Shown: piece after piece, positions 21,686 through 33,428 of the stretch
Position numbering within the stretch: position 1 is the first letter of the stretch
How the letters are laid out: each line of letters opens with the position of its first letter
Origin: Mastigamoeba balamuthi
Lineage: Eukaryota; Evosea; Mastigamoebida; Mastigamoebidae
Direction: 5' to 3'
DNA length: 64,000 nt
Assembly: GCA_902651635.1 (NCBI GenBank)
Contig: CACRSC010000001.1
Location: 252,733 to 316,732, forward strand
Notes under the pieces: generated by a model
What the model was told of the DNA's origin: nothing
Databases searched by the model: none
Seen by the model: the letters and a program-made list of their open reading frames with translations, nothing else
Position numbers and translations under genes: made by a program

Positions 21686-22683
21686 ATGACGGTCGACCCT
21701 GCGAAGCTGATGAACGGCGCCGCCGTTGCCGAGAAGATGAAGGTGGAGATCCGCACGCGCATCGAGAAGCTCGTGGTGGACGGCAGCCGCAGGCCGTGCC
21801 TGGCGACGGTGCTGGTCGGCGAGGACCCCGGGTCGAGGGCCTACGTCTCGATGAAGCAGAAGGCTGCCGCCGTGGTCGGCATCGACACGCGCGGCGTCAA
21901 GATGGCCGAGGACACGCAGCAGGACGAGCTCATCCGCGTGCTGCGCGAGCTCAGCACCGACGCCACGGTCGACGGCATCCTCCTGCAGCTCCCGCTGCCC
22001 CGCCACCTGGACCAGTTCGTCGTCCTCGAGGTGCGCGCAGTCGTAATTCCATGCAGGGAGGGAAGGGGGCTGCCCCCTTCTGATTTGAGTGCACCTCGCT
22101 GATGATGCAAAATACGTCCGGCGGTTCCGCACAACCCGCGCAGTCGCTGGCGCCCAGCAAGGACGTCGACGGGCTGACGTGCGTGAGCGCCGGGCTGCTG
22201 CTGAACGACCACGAGGAGGGGTTCGTGACGTGCACGCCCGCGGGCATCATCCGCCTGCTCGACGAGTACAACGTGGAGCTCAAGGGCGCCCACGTGGTCG
22301 TCATCAACCACAGCTCCGTCGTCGGCAGGCCGCTGGGCCAGCTGCTGCTCAACCGCGGCGCCACCGTCACGACGTGCCACGTGCACACGCGCGACCTCGG
22401 CGCGATGACACGGCAGGCGGACATCGTCGTGACGGCCGTCGGGAGGCCCGGGCTGCTCAAGGGCGACATGATCAAGGAGGGCGCTGTCGTCGTCGACGCG
22501 GGCTACGGGCGCAAGGACGGCAAGGTGCACGGCGACGCGATGCTGGAGGAGGTGGCCCAGAAGGCCAGGCTCATCACGCCCCCGACGGGCGGCGTTGGGC
22601 CCATGACGATTGCGTATCTCCTGCACAACACCCTGCACTCGTACGAGCTCACACTCAAGAAGGCCACGCCGCACCAGCACTGA
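21686..22683 (+). CDS. folD: Methylenetetrahydrofolate dehydrogenase/cyclohydrolase (FolD)
   Basis: Exons 21686-22030 and 22144-22683 (113-nt intron GTGCGC...CGCGCAG, phase 0) give 294 residues, the normal bifunctional length with no formyl-THF synthetase domain. Signatures: YVSMKQKAA (catalytic Tyr/Lys), VDGILLQLPLPRHLD, then after the splice PSKDVDGLT, CTPAGIIRLL, VINHSSVVGRPLGQLL (NADP loop), ATVTTCH, VDAGYGRK, and PPTGGVGPMTIAYLLHNT. It interconverts 5,10-methylene-, methenyl- and 10-formyl-THF in one-carbon metabolism. No clear mitochondrial presequence. Confidence 0.93.
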
Positions 22684-22811
22684 GAGAACAATTATAACGC
22701 CGCCATTTGCAATCAAGCGTGCTTGTATGCTGTCTTGTCATTCACTGTCGCCCATTTTGCGATGTGTTTTGGCTTCGGTTTTTTTCCCCATCAGACGAGT
22801 GGAATCCAAAA

Positions 22812-22884
22812 AGGCCTTGCCGAGAATCGAACTCGGAACCTCCTGTTTACTAGACAGGCGCAATAACCATTATGCTACAAGGCC
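22812..22884 (-). tRNA. tRNA-Thr (anticodon AGU)
   Basis: A full cloverleaf folds on the minus strand: acceptor GGCCTTG/CAAGGCC, a D arm with AATGGTTA, anticodon stem CCTGT/ACAGG with loop CTAGTAA (positions 34-36 AGT), variable AGGTT, T arm CCGAG-TTCGATT-CTCGG, discriminator T. It has no intron. Five Ts (plus-strand A run 22808-22812) follow as a Pol III terminator. A and B boxes are internal (TAGCATAATGG; GGTTCGATTC-like). Confidence 0.95.
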
Positions 22885-23248
22885 TTGCACAATTGAATTA
22901 CTCTCTTGATTCCACCGCAAGCGGGAGTCGCAGTTGCTCGGGGTTATGTCAGTTCAGCTTCCTTCTGCTGGAGAATACGAGTAGAATACTCGCCAGACAT
23001 GAGCTCAGATGTGACGACACACCGCACGATTCTCCGTATGAGACGGTTGGTCACGCAAATCAGTTACTTGAACAAAGCTGCACCGTTGGGAAGTGCGCCC
23101 CTGAAATGTCATGGCCCCCCACACCGCTGTCTCACTCATTCCGCTGTGGCCTAACCCCGCAGCCCTCCAGTCTTGCCCGCCTCGGACGCCCGCGCAGCGC
23201 AGCGCCGCCAGCTAGTAGCACTACTGTAGGGTGACAGCTCTCCGCGCA

Positions 23249-24249
23249 ATGGGCTCAGTCCTGTCCGCGCTGCCGCGGGTGACGTCTGCGATGGCTGCGA
23301 GGCCGCCAGCCAAACGCCAGCGCACTGCGCGGACGGCTGCGCGCGACGACCGCTGCGCCTCCGCCTCTGCGAGCGAGGTCGACAAGCGGGAGGAGGACGA
23401 CGCGGACCGCGAGGGGCGGCGGCGCATCAGCAAGCCCTTGCACTTCCTCGGGCGCTTCGACCAACGGATGAGCTACGAGGCAATTGAGGACCTCGGCGTC
23501 ACCAGCCTCGTGCGAGCCTCCCTCCCTCCCCGCAAGACAGAAGTGGATCGTTGGGTGCTCGGCCCCCGCACTGCTTCCCGTGTTGACACTGCTGGGCAGC
23601 CCATGACAGTGGCGGCGGGCAAACTCGTCAGGCGCGAGGACGGCGGCAACGACGTCGTCTTCGCGGACGGAGCGCAGCCGCTGGCGCTGGGGCAGCGGCA
23701 CGCAGTGTTCGTCGTGTCCCCGGAGCACGAGCGCCCGCTGCGTGGCGTCTGCGGCCTCGCGGTCGCCAGCGCGTGCCCCGCCAACGCCCGCGAGCCGTCC
23801 GGCCCGGCGTTGAGGTGGCTCTTTGTCGTCGCCGGCGACGAGGGCCCTGCGGAGATGCCTGGGGCCCCGTGGTGCTCTTCAGCCGGTGCTGGTGACCGCA
23901 CCAGAGTGCTTCCCGACGCCCTCAAGGAAGTGTGTCTGGCCGCGTTCCAAATTTGCGAACGGTGCGTACGGGCTGTCAATGTTAATGATGGGAACCGTCT
24001 CCCTTCCTCTTGTTTTTGGACCAGTTCCCGGGTATGTCAAGGCAGAAGCCGCTGACCGCCATTCCTTTGCCCAGGCCAGTATGCCCTATCACCTTCACGA
24101 GGGTGACCGAGGACGTTGATGCTGTGAGTGCGCCCGACGGGCATGTCTATGAACGCTCTGCAATCGAGTCGTGGCTGGAGGTTGAGGCCGTGTCCCCTGT
24201 GACACGACAGCGGATGCTCAAGAGCGATCTGGTTCCCTACCATCATTGA
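23249..24249 (+). CDS. C-terminal U-box protein (putative E3 ligase)
   Basis: Exons 23249-23961 and 24075-24249 (113-nt intron GTGCGT...GCCCAG, phase 2) give 295 residues. The last 60 residues form a U-box: RPVCPITFTRVTEDVDAVSA, then PDGHVYERSAIESWL, then SPVTRQRM. The fold lacks zinc ligands and binds E2 enzymes. The N-terminal 235 residues start with a basic, Lys/Arg-rich segment (AKRQRTARTAAR, a possible nuclear signal) and then a part I do not recognise (KPLHFLGRFDQRMSYEAIED). ATG at 23249 is the first in frame. Confidence 0.7.
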
Positions 24250-24895
24250 CTTGCCCAGCTCCTCCACTCCTGAGTTCGTTACCGTTATCTCAGTTCCACA
24301 TCTCGTCTCTACACGGCACAAACACAATTTACACGCGATTGGAGTCTTTATTTCAGCTGAGACTGGAGTGGGATGTGAGTTGCATCGCCAGCCCACTCTG
24401 GTAACTGATTTTGTCGGGGGGCGTATCTGGTGTATGAGATTCTTGAATCTTCACAGATAATCCAAGAAATTGTTCTCCGATGAGTGTAGAAAACCTGATC
24501 CGCTGCCCGCGTGACTGTACGGCCGTCGTTTCCGCCCCTGTATCGCAGGGCAGAGTCCCCGCCCCCATGGTCCCTTCCCTTTGCCCGTTCTCCGGAGCGC
24601 ACCGCAGCCAATTTACGCCGTGTTCTGAGGCAGAAGCAGAACAACGTCTGGCTGGCGGCAGTAATGAACGGAACGTTATCCCCTCGGTGTATACCGTGGT
24701 GGGGTGGGTCCACCGTGGGTGCCCCACCGCATCTCCCCCGGCTCCCGGCGCACAGATACTCTTCAGGGAATTTTCCTGCCCCGGTGGCGCCGAACAGCAG
24801 CCCGTTCGGGGCCCAAGCGGCACAGGACTTGCAGAACTCTGTGTGTCGCAGAGAGCGAACATCGGCGGCGGCGTCAGCACAAGAGCGAGCACAAA
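24250..24895. other. Intergenic, no gene seen
   Basis: U-box gene 3' region and the promoter side of the carrier gene. GC content falls to near half in 24290-24480. Overlapping open frames here have no family likeness. Confidence 0.5.
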
Positions 24896-26818
24896 ATGTC
24901 GGTGCTACCCCGCGCAGACCCGCCCGAAGCAGCTGAGGCCGAGGACCGCCGCGTCGAGGACGCGGCGCTGGACGAGCGCGCGGCGGACACGGCGAGCCTG
25001 GTGCCCGCCGAGGACAAGGCCGCCGCGGCCGCGGGGCCCCAGCGGTACCTCGTCGAGGTGCGCGGCGTGCGGCTCGGGTGGCCGTGGTGCGCCGTCGTGG
25101 GCTCGGTGCTGGTCATGGTGGGGCTGGGCGCGCAGCACACGTGGGGCGCGCTGAGCCCCTTTGTGAGCAGCCCGGGCTTCATCGCGACGGCCGACAACAC
25201 GCAGACCATCTGGGCCTTTGCGATGTGCGGCGCCACGATGCCCTTCTCGATGCTGCTGGCCGCGCGCCTGCAGAGGCGCATAGGGTTCTGCCCGACGGCG
25301 CTGGTCGGCGTGGCCATCGGGACCGTGTCGCTGGCGCTGGCGGCGCTGGCGACGAACCTCGCGGTGCTGATCCTGACGTTTGGCGTCGGCCTGGGCGCGG
25401 GCATCGGCTTCGCCTACTCGAGCGCTGTCGTCGGCGCCCAGCGCTGGTACCCCAAGCGCAGGGGCCTCGTCGGCGGCATCGTCCTCAGCGCCTACGGCAT
25501 CGGCGCCTTTGTCTACAACCAGATCGCCCGCGTCCTCGCCAACCCCAACAACCTCAAGGCCCGCATTCGCATTGCTCCCCCCACTCCCCCTCTTTCATCG
25601 CTCAGCTCTCTTCCCTCCTTCCTTCCCTGCTGTGTCATGCACTCGCTCGCTAAACCGGAAAACTGACCTGAACGGGATGGGATGATGGTGGTTGTTGCTC
25701 TCGGCGCTCAGACGGTGCCGCCAGCGAACTGCACGGCGTCGGAGGAGGAGGACTGGGAGGGCGCGTTCCACGACGAGATGTCGCACACGATACCGCGCAC
25801 GTTCCTGGTGATGGCGGTGGTCTTCGCGACGATGGCGGGCCTCGGGTCGCTGCTGCTGCACGTGCCGCGCGAGACCCCCAAGCCGGACGCCAAGCCCGTC
25901 ACGAGCCCCACGCCCAAGGACGTCGAGATGGGCTCGCTCCCCAAGGACGAGGCGCCGGTCAAGGCACGACCGCGCGCACCCTCCCCTCGCTCGGCACTGC
26001 ACGCAGTTGGTGTGCTGACTGACTGACTGTGTGTGTTTGTTTTTTGCGTGCAGAGCGATGTTGCCGTCGACATCCCGACGAAGAAGATGCTCTGCACCCC
26101 GCAGTTCTGGATGCTCTACGTCGCGATGACCTCCGGCATCACGGCGTGCGTCCTCGTCCTCGGCAGCTTCGGCGAGTTTGCCAAGAGGGACGGCACCTTT
26201 GAGAACAAGGTAACGCTGCTCTGCTCTGCCTCTGTGGCCTGTGCGGCCGGGTCCCTTCTGACACGCGCTTTGCCGTAGCCCTTTGCGCTCGTCGGCGGGC
26301 TCGCGGCGCTCTCCAACGCGGCGGGGCGTGTCATGTGGGGCATGCTGGCCGACGTCCTGGACTACAGGCGCACCTACGTCATCGATATGACGATACTATC
26401 CATCCTGATGTTCCTGTACTTTGAGACGCGCACGAGCGTCGTTGGTACGGCATTCCCCTCTACGTTCCTGCCGACTGGCGACTCACGACTCTGCCCCTCA
26501 GCGTGGGCGCTGGTCACCTGCGGCATCTACGCCTGCTACGGAGGGTTCATGGCGATGATGCCCACGACGGTGGCGGACGCGTTTGGCACCAAGTACCAGA
26601 GCACCAACTACGCCGTCATGTCGAGCGCTCTGGGCTCCGGCTACGTGGCGCAGGCCGTGCTGCTGTCGGTGCTCATCTCGATCTTCGGGTCGTTCCGCGC
26701 GGTGTTCTGGCTCATGGGCACCATGGTGTGTGTCGCCAACTTCCTCATGATCGCGTACAAGCCCCCTGGCCGTGGCAAGTGGTTTGCGCTCTGGCTGTCC
26801 TACAAGAGGAGGAATTGA
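24896..26818 (+). CDS. Major facilitator carrier (oxalate/formate antiporter or monocarboxylate porter type)
   Basis: Five exons (24896-25558, 25712-25963, 26054-26209, 26279-26444, 26502-26818) give 517 residues and about 12 membrane segments in two halves. Introns 1 and 2 (153 and 90 nt) start with GC (AAG|GCCCGC, AAG|GCACGA); introns 3 and 4 start with GT. All phases agree. The loop between helices 4 and 5 has GAQRWYPKRRGLVGGI, typical of the OFA/monocarboxylate branch (W-F/Y-P-x-x-R-G-L-x-x-G). The central loop is long and charged. The C-half has NAAGRVMWGMLADVL and GTKYQSTNYAVM, also OFA-like. Likely substrate is a small carboxylate; not provable here. AATAAA at 26924. Confidence 0.8.
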
Positions 26819-27288
26819 GTTGCCTCTGCGTACACAATTCGCACTGTCCCCCCTTTCACCACCTTATGCGCTTATTCGGTTGAACGTGCGTACTTTTCTG
26901 GTGCACACAAGCAAGCCCTTCTCAATAAAGTTTTCCCCGCAGTCCAACAGCCCCCAAGTCTTATCACGGCAAGCCTGAAACACGCCAGTTCGTAAGGAGT
27001 GGACCCGATAGAACAGTAGAGGACGACAGTTGGTGAATTCGGCATTGGCCGACAGATGTACATTGTTTTCGCAGTGTTGAAGTGCGAAAGAGCAGAAGTT
27101 GTTGCGTTGCGAACAAAGGTGGGCGTGCCGTAGCCACCGCGCTTGAGTTTGGACTCGGCGGGCAAATGCCCGCTGTCGAGCCAAGCAGTCAAGCCGACGA
27201 CGGCCCGGTGTACCACCTATGAGTTCTCTGAAACCAAGCTATTGAGGGGGGGTCACTCAAGCGCGACGAAGAGCTCTGCCGCTGGGCC
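26819..27288. other. Intergenic between convergent genes, poly(A) signal at 26924
   Basis: AATAAA at 26924-26929 serves the carrier gene. The rest is lower in GC. A 114-residue minus-strand open frame (26872-27216) has codon use unlike the neighbours and is not called. Confidence 0.5.
26924..26929 (+). terminator. AATAAA poly(A) signal
   Basis: Canonical hexamer 106 bp after the stop of the MFS carrier, followed by a T-rich run. Confidence 0.5.
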
Positions 27289-28358
27289 TTATAGGACCAA
27301 CGGCGTCTCCACGGCGAGCTCGAGCGGGAAGAACGTGTCGTAGTAGTCGAAAGCCGTGCCGTCCTTCTTGGCCTCGGCGGGCTTGTCGACCAACACGTCC
27401 AGGCTGAAGACGCCGTCCGCGAGGCCCCCGGACCCCGCGGACAGCGGCGGCGTGCTCACGACCTGCGGCACCACGGCGTCGGGGGAGCACCCCACGACGT
27501 CGTGCTCCGCGGTCGCGGGCCCCGCGCCCTGCAGCTGCTCGTCCAGCGCGCGGCTCAGCACCGACATGATCGCCGAGCTCTCGCTCTGCGTCCTGCGCCT
27601 CTTGGTCGGGTTCTCCGCCTCGGCGACCGCCTCCGCCCGGCTCCGGCGCGCGCTTCGCTCTCCGCTGCTTGCGTCGCCCGCGGCCCGCTGCGTGGCGGTC
27701 CGCGGGCGCGAAGCTTTGGCGCGTGGCGCGCACAGAGCGGGGGTGACGTCGACAGAGGAGAAGTGGGCCCGCAGGAGCTCCACGGGGAACGCCGTCGACT
27801 CGTCCGACTGCGGCACAAACGACGGCGCGTGCATCGTACGCGCCCAGTAGCCCGCGGGCAGCCTGCGCGCCACCAGGCCGACTGCGGTGCGCGTACCACG
27901 TGCGGTTTTGCAGCAAAGAGGGCAGGCGGTTTTTAGCGAAATTTCCCAGTGCACCTTTATGTTTCCGGCTAATTCCCCGCGCGCGGAAAATAAAAGAAAA
28001 GCTCCCTCGGGCCCCGGCGTGGGCGCGGACCGCGGGGCGAGCGCGCGGAGAGGGCGGGGGGCGTCGGGGGAGGCGCGGCGGACGCACGGGAAACGAGCTG
28101 GGCGTGAACGGGGGCGTTGATCGCGCGAGCGCCGAAGACCTCGATCATGGTGCGGTGCACCTCCTCGGGCGTCACGGGAAAACGGCGCAGGACCTGGTCG
28201 ACGCACACGAGGGCGAGTCTGCCGCCGCGCGCGCGCGTCTCGTGGACGTACGCCCCGAGGCCCGACAGCGGAAACGTGGGGCCCGCGCTCGCGAGCGCGT
28301 ACACGCAGACGGGGCTGTCGGTTTGCTCCAGCGTGTACTCGTACTGGGGGTGCGACAT
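27289..28358 (-). CDS. Protein of unknown function
   Basis: At least two exons. The first (from ATG at 28358 to about 28100) gives MSHPQYEYTLEQTDSPVCVY, then LSGLGAYVHETR, then RLALVCVDQVLRRFPVTPEE and MIEVFGARA. It probably ends at a GTGCGT donor near 28097. The second (about 27890 to 27289) gives RRLPAGYWARTMHAPSFVPQ, a basic nuclear-signal-like NPTKRRRTQSE, and an acidic, Phe/Tyr-rich end (FDYYDTFFPLE). I do not recognise the family. The acceptor is unclear because the middle (27890-28095) is low in coding signal. The upstream region runs into an assembly gap 220 bp away. Confidence 0.5.
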
Positions 28359-28574
28359 GGGGCGGAGAGGCAGAGGGGCGGCGGTGGTGGTGTTTTTTTT
28401 GGTTCGGGTGGTTGGGGGAGGACGGGCAAGGTGGCAGTGGAGGAATGCGGCTGCCTTCTTGTTCTCTCGCTTGTTTGGTCGTTGTGGGCGTCGTTGGGTA
28501 GATTTTCAGGCGCTTTTAAAACCGGCTTGGTGATGTCAGCAGCTTGTGATGTAACAGAGAAATTCGGCTGTTAC

Positions 28575-28671
28575 NNNNNNNNNNNNNNNNNNNNNNNNNN
28601 NNNNNNNNNNNNNNNNNNNNNNNNNNNNNNNNNNNNNNNNNNNNNNNNNNNNNNNNNNNNNNNNNNNNNNN
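28575..28671. other. Assembly gap (97 N)
   Basis: Unknown sequence. Flanks (28359-28574 and 28672-29266) show no gene I can support; the right flank is less GC-rich than the surroundings. Confidence 0.95.
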
Positions 28672-29266
28672 TGTGAGTGAGCTTAGAGTTGCTCTAATGT
28701 ATGGCAGATTGTTCACGCCCAAAGTTGATTAAATAGAATGAGCATCCAGCAGGTGGAGTGCACACCTTGCTAGGCAATCGCGATGCCCTGGGCACAGGAG
28801 AGAACATGCTGTGGCAGAAAGGACGCAACAAGCTGCGGGTCGGGGGACGTCGGCTGTGTGTGGCAGCGCACCTTGCACTGGTGACTGAAATTATGAATAA
28901 CGGTTTTCTATGTGTGGGATTGTATCTTAGCATCAAGGATTGAGCCCTGTCCAGTGGGATAGCAAACACTGCCTTCTACCCACCCCAGAGGTTTCTCTGA
29001 AAATAACATAGGATGGCCCGCTGGCCGTCACGATCTCCGGCATTCTGTGTGAAACGGAGCAGTACCGACGGGATATTCTATTGAGCAGAGAATCGCCCAT
29101 TCTGAGGTCACAACAGGTGTCCACAGTGATTGTTATAGCATTGTCCTTGTTCATGATGAGTGCATCCATGCTGGTGGATGCCATGTGCACACTTCTTCGC
29201 AGAGAGCTAAATTTGGCTGCGACATTTTCTTTGAAACGGAGTGGTACGGGCCACCGTGGGGGGGAA

Positions 29267-29776
29267 ATGTCCTGCTGTGCAGCTCCTGAGCGCGCGGGCC
29301 CTGTGCGCGTGCTCGCGACCCCGCTGGTCGCCTCCGAGGGTCTCTGGGAGGACCTCGAGGACCTCCGCTTCGACGTGCTGCGCCGGCCGCTCGGCATGGC
29401 CCCCACGCGTCCGCACCCGCTCGACGTCGCCTCCTCGTTCCACGCGCTCCTCTTCGCCGACGCAGCTCTGCAGCGCGCGGCGCCCCGCAGGCTCTCGGGG
29501 GTCGCGAGCTGCCACACCGAGGGCGAGGGCGAGGGCTGCGCCCGGCTCTATCAGATGGCTGTGCGCGAGGAGCTCAGGGGCTCGGGCGCAGGAAAGAGAA
29601 TCGTCGAGGCCGTCGCCGAGGAGGCGAGAAGGCGAGGGTTCCGCAGGCTGACGTGCCACGCCCGGGCAGGGGCTGTGGGGTTCTACGAGAAGTGCGGGTT
29701 CCGTGAGTACGGTCAGAGGTTCCGGGAGATCAACATGGAGCATGCGCTGATGGAACTGCATTTGGTGGACGTTTAA
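29267..29776 (+). CDS. GNAT-family N-acetyltransferase
   Basis: A single exon of 169 residues from the ATG at 29267. The acetyl-CoA site is clear: LYQMAVREELRGSGAGKRIV (R/Q-x-x-G-x-G/A with preceding beta strand), followed by a C-terminal GAVGFYEKCGFREYGQRF, the usual A-x-x-F-Y-x-x-x-G-F end of the GNAT fold. Upstream in-frame residues (29081-29266) do not look conserved, so I start at the ATG before CCAAPERAG. Acceptor substrate unknown. Confidence 0.8.
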   Translation: MSCCAAPERAGPVRVLATPLVASEGLWEDLEDLRFDVLRRPLGMAPTRPHPLDVASSFHALLFADAALQRAAPRRLSGVASCHTEGEGEGCARLYQMAVREELRGSGAGKRIVEAVAEEARRRGFRRLTCHARAGAVGFYEKCGFREYGQRFREINMEHALMELHLVDV

Positions 29777-29996
29777 ATTACATCGCAATTGTCTATCCAC
29801 AAAGTCGGTCAGAGGTACACCGAAACCGGTCACGCCGAAAACGAAACTAAAAATACTCGCGGAAACAGGTTGTTTGAGCGGTGTTCGTCTGGAACTGCTT
29901 GCGTGCTGTGGCGCGGGCGCTTGCGAAGGAGAACCAGTACTGTTGCTTTTGTTGAACGACTCCCGGTGGGGACTCTCAACCGCACGTGGAGCGACC

Positions 29997-32420
29997 CTAC
30001 AATGTTATGGACCTCTCGATAACAGAGCACATGTCGTTGTACAGCCCCACGTCTCCCCTCTCGAACTTGAAGTCGATGAAATGGGTGGTCACGTTCTGCT
30101 TGAGCTTCGTGATGACCACGACGAACTGGCATGTGGTTCCTCCTGCCGTGCGGAGAATAGCGGTGCAACAACCGGGTTGTCCGTTAAGAGACGTTAGGCG
30201 GCAACCGCGCGAATTGCGGTTAAACGGCGGAGGTGCACGAACCTTCGATCGACGAGTAGCGGGCCTTGATCCCGCTGTCACACGGATGCCAGTCGACGCC
30301 GAGGCTGTCGAAGCAGCGCTGCAGCTCGTGCTGGATCTCCTGGAGGTTCTTGGAGCTGTGGATCCCGAGGTCGATGGCTGACACCTGCTGCTTGGGCGCC
30401 GCGAAGGGAGCCTTCTGGGCCCCGGGCAGCAGGTTCGCCCAGAAGGCCCTGCGCGCGGGGCTCGTCGAGATGATCGGGGAGCACGCGCCCTGGTCTTCCA
30501 GCAGCAGTCTCTGCATTTTCACCTGCATCGGTGTAGTCGCACGAGGTCTTCCTGGGGAAGTTGGCGCCAAAGGCTGCCGCCCGGGGCTCTGCGGCCGCCC
30601 GGGGCTCGTCGGCCTCCTGGCGCGCGCCACACCCGCGTCGTCTCCTTCCGCCGGCACCGCCGGCTGGGGGAGGACGGTGCGGTGCGGCCCAATGTCCGGA
30701 GACAGCAGTGACGGCGGTGCGTACACGTGTGGCAGGCGCAGGCTCTCATCCCCCGGTGATCCCGGCAGCGAAACTGCCATCACTGGGGACGACGGCGCCG
30801 AGGTCGACGTGCTCTGCGCTTGTTCCCCCCTGCGGATGGGTGTGGTCACTACACGCTCGCATTTAAGAGGGCGCGAACTGTGGCTGCTGCGAAACGTGGG
30901 GGAGAACGGGGCGCTGCAGAGCAGCGGCGTTCAGGCTCGCTGCGCGGTCCCTGACTGCGAACGGCGATCTCTTGTGCGCCACGTCCGCAGCGGGGGCTCC
31001 TCGGCCCTCGTCTAGAACCTCTTCGGCGTCGTGCGCCTGAAATGACCGCTGTAGCAGTGACTTCTGTCTCGGTCCGATGTTGGAGCCGTGCCCGGGCGAC
31101 GTCGCGCGCTTCTCGTACGCCTCCGAGGGCGGGTGAAACTTCTGGAACTCCAGGACGCGGTAGAACGCGCGCGTCTGGTTCTTGACGGGCGTCGCGAGCA
31201 GCTCCATTAGCTCGCTCCTGGTCCCCATGCCCAGGGACTCGAGCGTCGCAAGCACCTCGTCGTCCGGCACAGTGATGGGCCCCGACTGGCGAGGTCACGG
31301 TGTCAGGGTACCGGGAGAGAGCGAGAAGAGAAGCCAATCGAGGCCATACGGTGTCGGTGAGGACTGTGCAGATGGGGTACATGCCGGCGCACTGGTTCGA
31401 GTTGAACCAGTGGTGCTGCTTGATGTCGGCGATGGTGATGCGCTTCTCGGGGTTGACGACGAGCATGCGCGTGATGAGGTCGCGTATGTCCCTGTGCAGG
31501 AACGGCGGCATGCTGTAGACGCCCTCCTTCACCTTCTTCAGCAGCACGCGGATGTTGTCGTCGTCAAACGGCAGCTTGCCCGTCACCAGCGCGTACAGAA
31601 TCACCCCGCAGCTCCACACGTCCGAGATCCTCCCGTCGTACTTGACGCCCTGCAGTATCTCCGTGTCAGCGACAGGGCTGCTGCTGCATCCCCTCCCTCT
31701 TCCCCCCACCAGCTCTCTCCAACGAACCGAGACGACCTCAGGGCTCGCGTAATGCGGCGACCCACAGCTGGTAGCCAGCAGCTGATCCGACCTGCACACC
31801 GCGGCCATACCGAAGTCTCCGAGCTTCAGCCTGCGGTCGCTGTCGAGCCTGCGAGAGGAGGGGCGAAAGGGGTGTTGGCCAGAATCGCACTAATCCCAGA
31901 AGACCCACGCCCGAGCTGAGCACGCACAGGAGGTTCTCCGGCTTGAGGTCCCTGTGGCAGACGTGCTGGCTGTGGCAGTAGTCGACGCCGTGTATCATCA
32001 TCTGGAAGAACCTGAGCGCCTCGGCCGTGTCGAGCGTGCCGCGCTGCAGCAGGTAGTCGAACAGCTCGCCGCCCTCGACGTACTCGAGCACGAGGAACAG
32101 GTACTTGCTCGTCTCGTAGACGTCGTACAGCTTCAGCACGTTGGGGTGGTCGACTATCTTCAGCACAGCGATCTCGCGCTCGACCTTGCGCTGCAGGCTC
32201 GGCTTGGCCGCCAGCATCTCCTTCTTGATGATCTTGATCGCCACGCGGAACCCCGTGTCCTTGTGGAACGCCAGCTTCACCTTCCCTGCGGCCCGCACGC
32301 CGCTCAGGGCGCCGCTCTCCTGGAGGGGAGGGGGATGGGAGTTGACGTGCCTGTGGCGCCCTCGCCCAGCGTTTTGCCGAGGATGAACGGGCCGACGCTG
32401 TGGAGTTCCGCGGTCGCCAT
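29997..32420 (-). CDS. AMPK-related Ser/Thr kinase, BRSK/SAD-like
   Basis: Seven exons (32420-32351, 32285-31928, 31848-31728, 31649-31350, 31285-30879, 30829-30243, 30142-29997) give 662 residues; every phase agrees. Intron 1 has a GC donor (CAG|GCACGT). Kinase marks: [63 protein letters not shown]. After the kinase come a UBA-like helix set ([14 protein letters not shown]) and the [14 protein letters not shown] segment, a Pro/Ser-rich linker with SPGR repeats, then a KA1-like C-terminal domain ([47 protein letters not shown]). This order fits BRSK/SAD kinases, which control polarity and are activated by LKB1 at the T-loop Thr (here ATSCGSP). Divergent from the C2H2 gene. Confidence 0.85.
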
Positions 32421-32438
32421 TTGCGGGGGCCCTCGGAG

Positions 32439-33428
32439 ATGGACGGAGACGAAGGTGCCGCGGGCGGTTGCCGAGCTCACCTTGCAGTTGGCGGCGCAGA
32501 CAGTGCTCGCGCCGGATGGTCGCGGCCGCGAATGCAAGAACGCCGCGGGGTTGGCCCCACTCACTGCTTTTAATAGCCAAAAACCCTCGGAGATTACGCG
32601 GAGGCCGTGGGGCTCCAAGAGATTCTTCCACACCACGCGAAAAATCTTCCACACTTCTCTCTCGCCTCCACTCAAAAAAGCCGTGTAAGCCCACAGTGCC
32701 CCACGCAAACGGCATCTCCCTCTCGAGCATCTCCGCGCCCAGCCCTCACGCGCTGCGAGTGGGAGGGGTGCGGCGCTTCCTTCGCCTCGGCTGAGGCGCT
32801 GCACGACCACCTGACGCTCGCCCACACCTCCCGCCCTCCCTGGCGCTGCGAGTGGGAGGGCTGCCGCCTGTCCTGCCGCCGCTGGCCCTACCGCAGCGAC
32901 CTCGTGCGCCACCTCGCGTCCCACACGCCGGGCCACCGGCCATACGCCTGCGACAAGTGCCCATTCCGCTGCTCGCTGTCGTGGCGGCTCAGCGCGCACG
33001 TCCGCTCGCGCCACTCGGCCGCCGCGACTGCCGAAGAGGCCGCGGCCGTCGTGCTGGGCACGGCGCGCGACGCCACGGGCACCAGCGCGCTGATGGACGC
33101 TGTGGACACGTGGGCGGCGTCCCCGAGGGCCCCGATCGCTGTCCCCGTCGCTGTCGAGGGCGACGCGGACGAGCGACAGGTCGTGGCGGCGCCAGGGGCC
33201 CTCGTGAGCGACGTGGTCGAGCTCATCACGCGCGAGCTGCTGCCCCAGGGGTCGCGGGTTGCGCGCATCGAGCGCGTGCTGGAGGGCGGCCACAAGGAGG
33301 CCGTCGACACGAGCAAGTACACCTGTGAGTTCTCGAGCACGTTTGGCGGGTGTCCCGTGTTCGTGGTGCCGTCGGCCGCCCAGAAGCCCGAGTCCCCTGT
33401 TCTGCACGGCCACGGCCAGCTGCAGTAG
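32439..33428 (+). CDS. Three-finger C2H2 protein (GLI/ZIC-type fingers)
   Basis: From about 32695 to 33428 the open frame is clear. Fingers: [20 protein letters not shown] with HTLAH-like end, [13 protein letters not shown]...HLASH, and [20 protein letters not shown] with RH. The repeated C-E-W-E-G-C is typical of GLI/ZIC and similar fingers that bind DNA. The C-terminal 140 residues ([25 protein letters not shown]) are not recognised. There is no in-frame ATG before the fingers, so a short 5' exon is needed; the ATG at 32439 (MDGDEG), 18 bp from the kinase start codon on the other strand, is a candidate only. Probable transcription factor. Confidence 0.6.

Noticed and set aside
26872-27216. 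114-residue minus-strand frame
   Set aside because: It lies in the carrier 3' region, has codon use unlike real genes here and no recognisable motif.
28672-29266. N-terminal extension of the acetyltransferase upstream of 29267
   Set aside because: The in-frame stretch has different composition and no conservation; the ATG at 29267 starts just before the fold.
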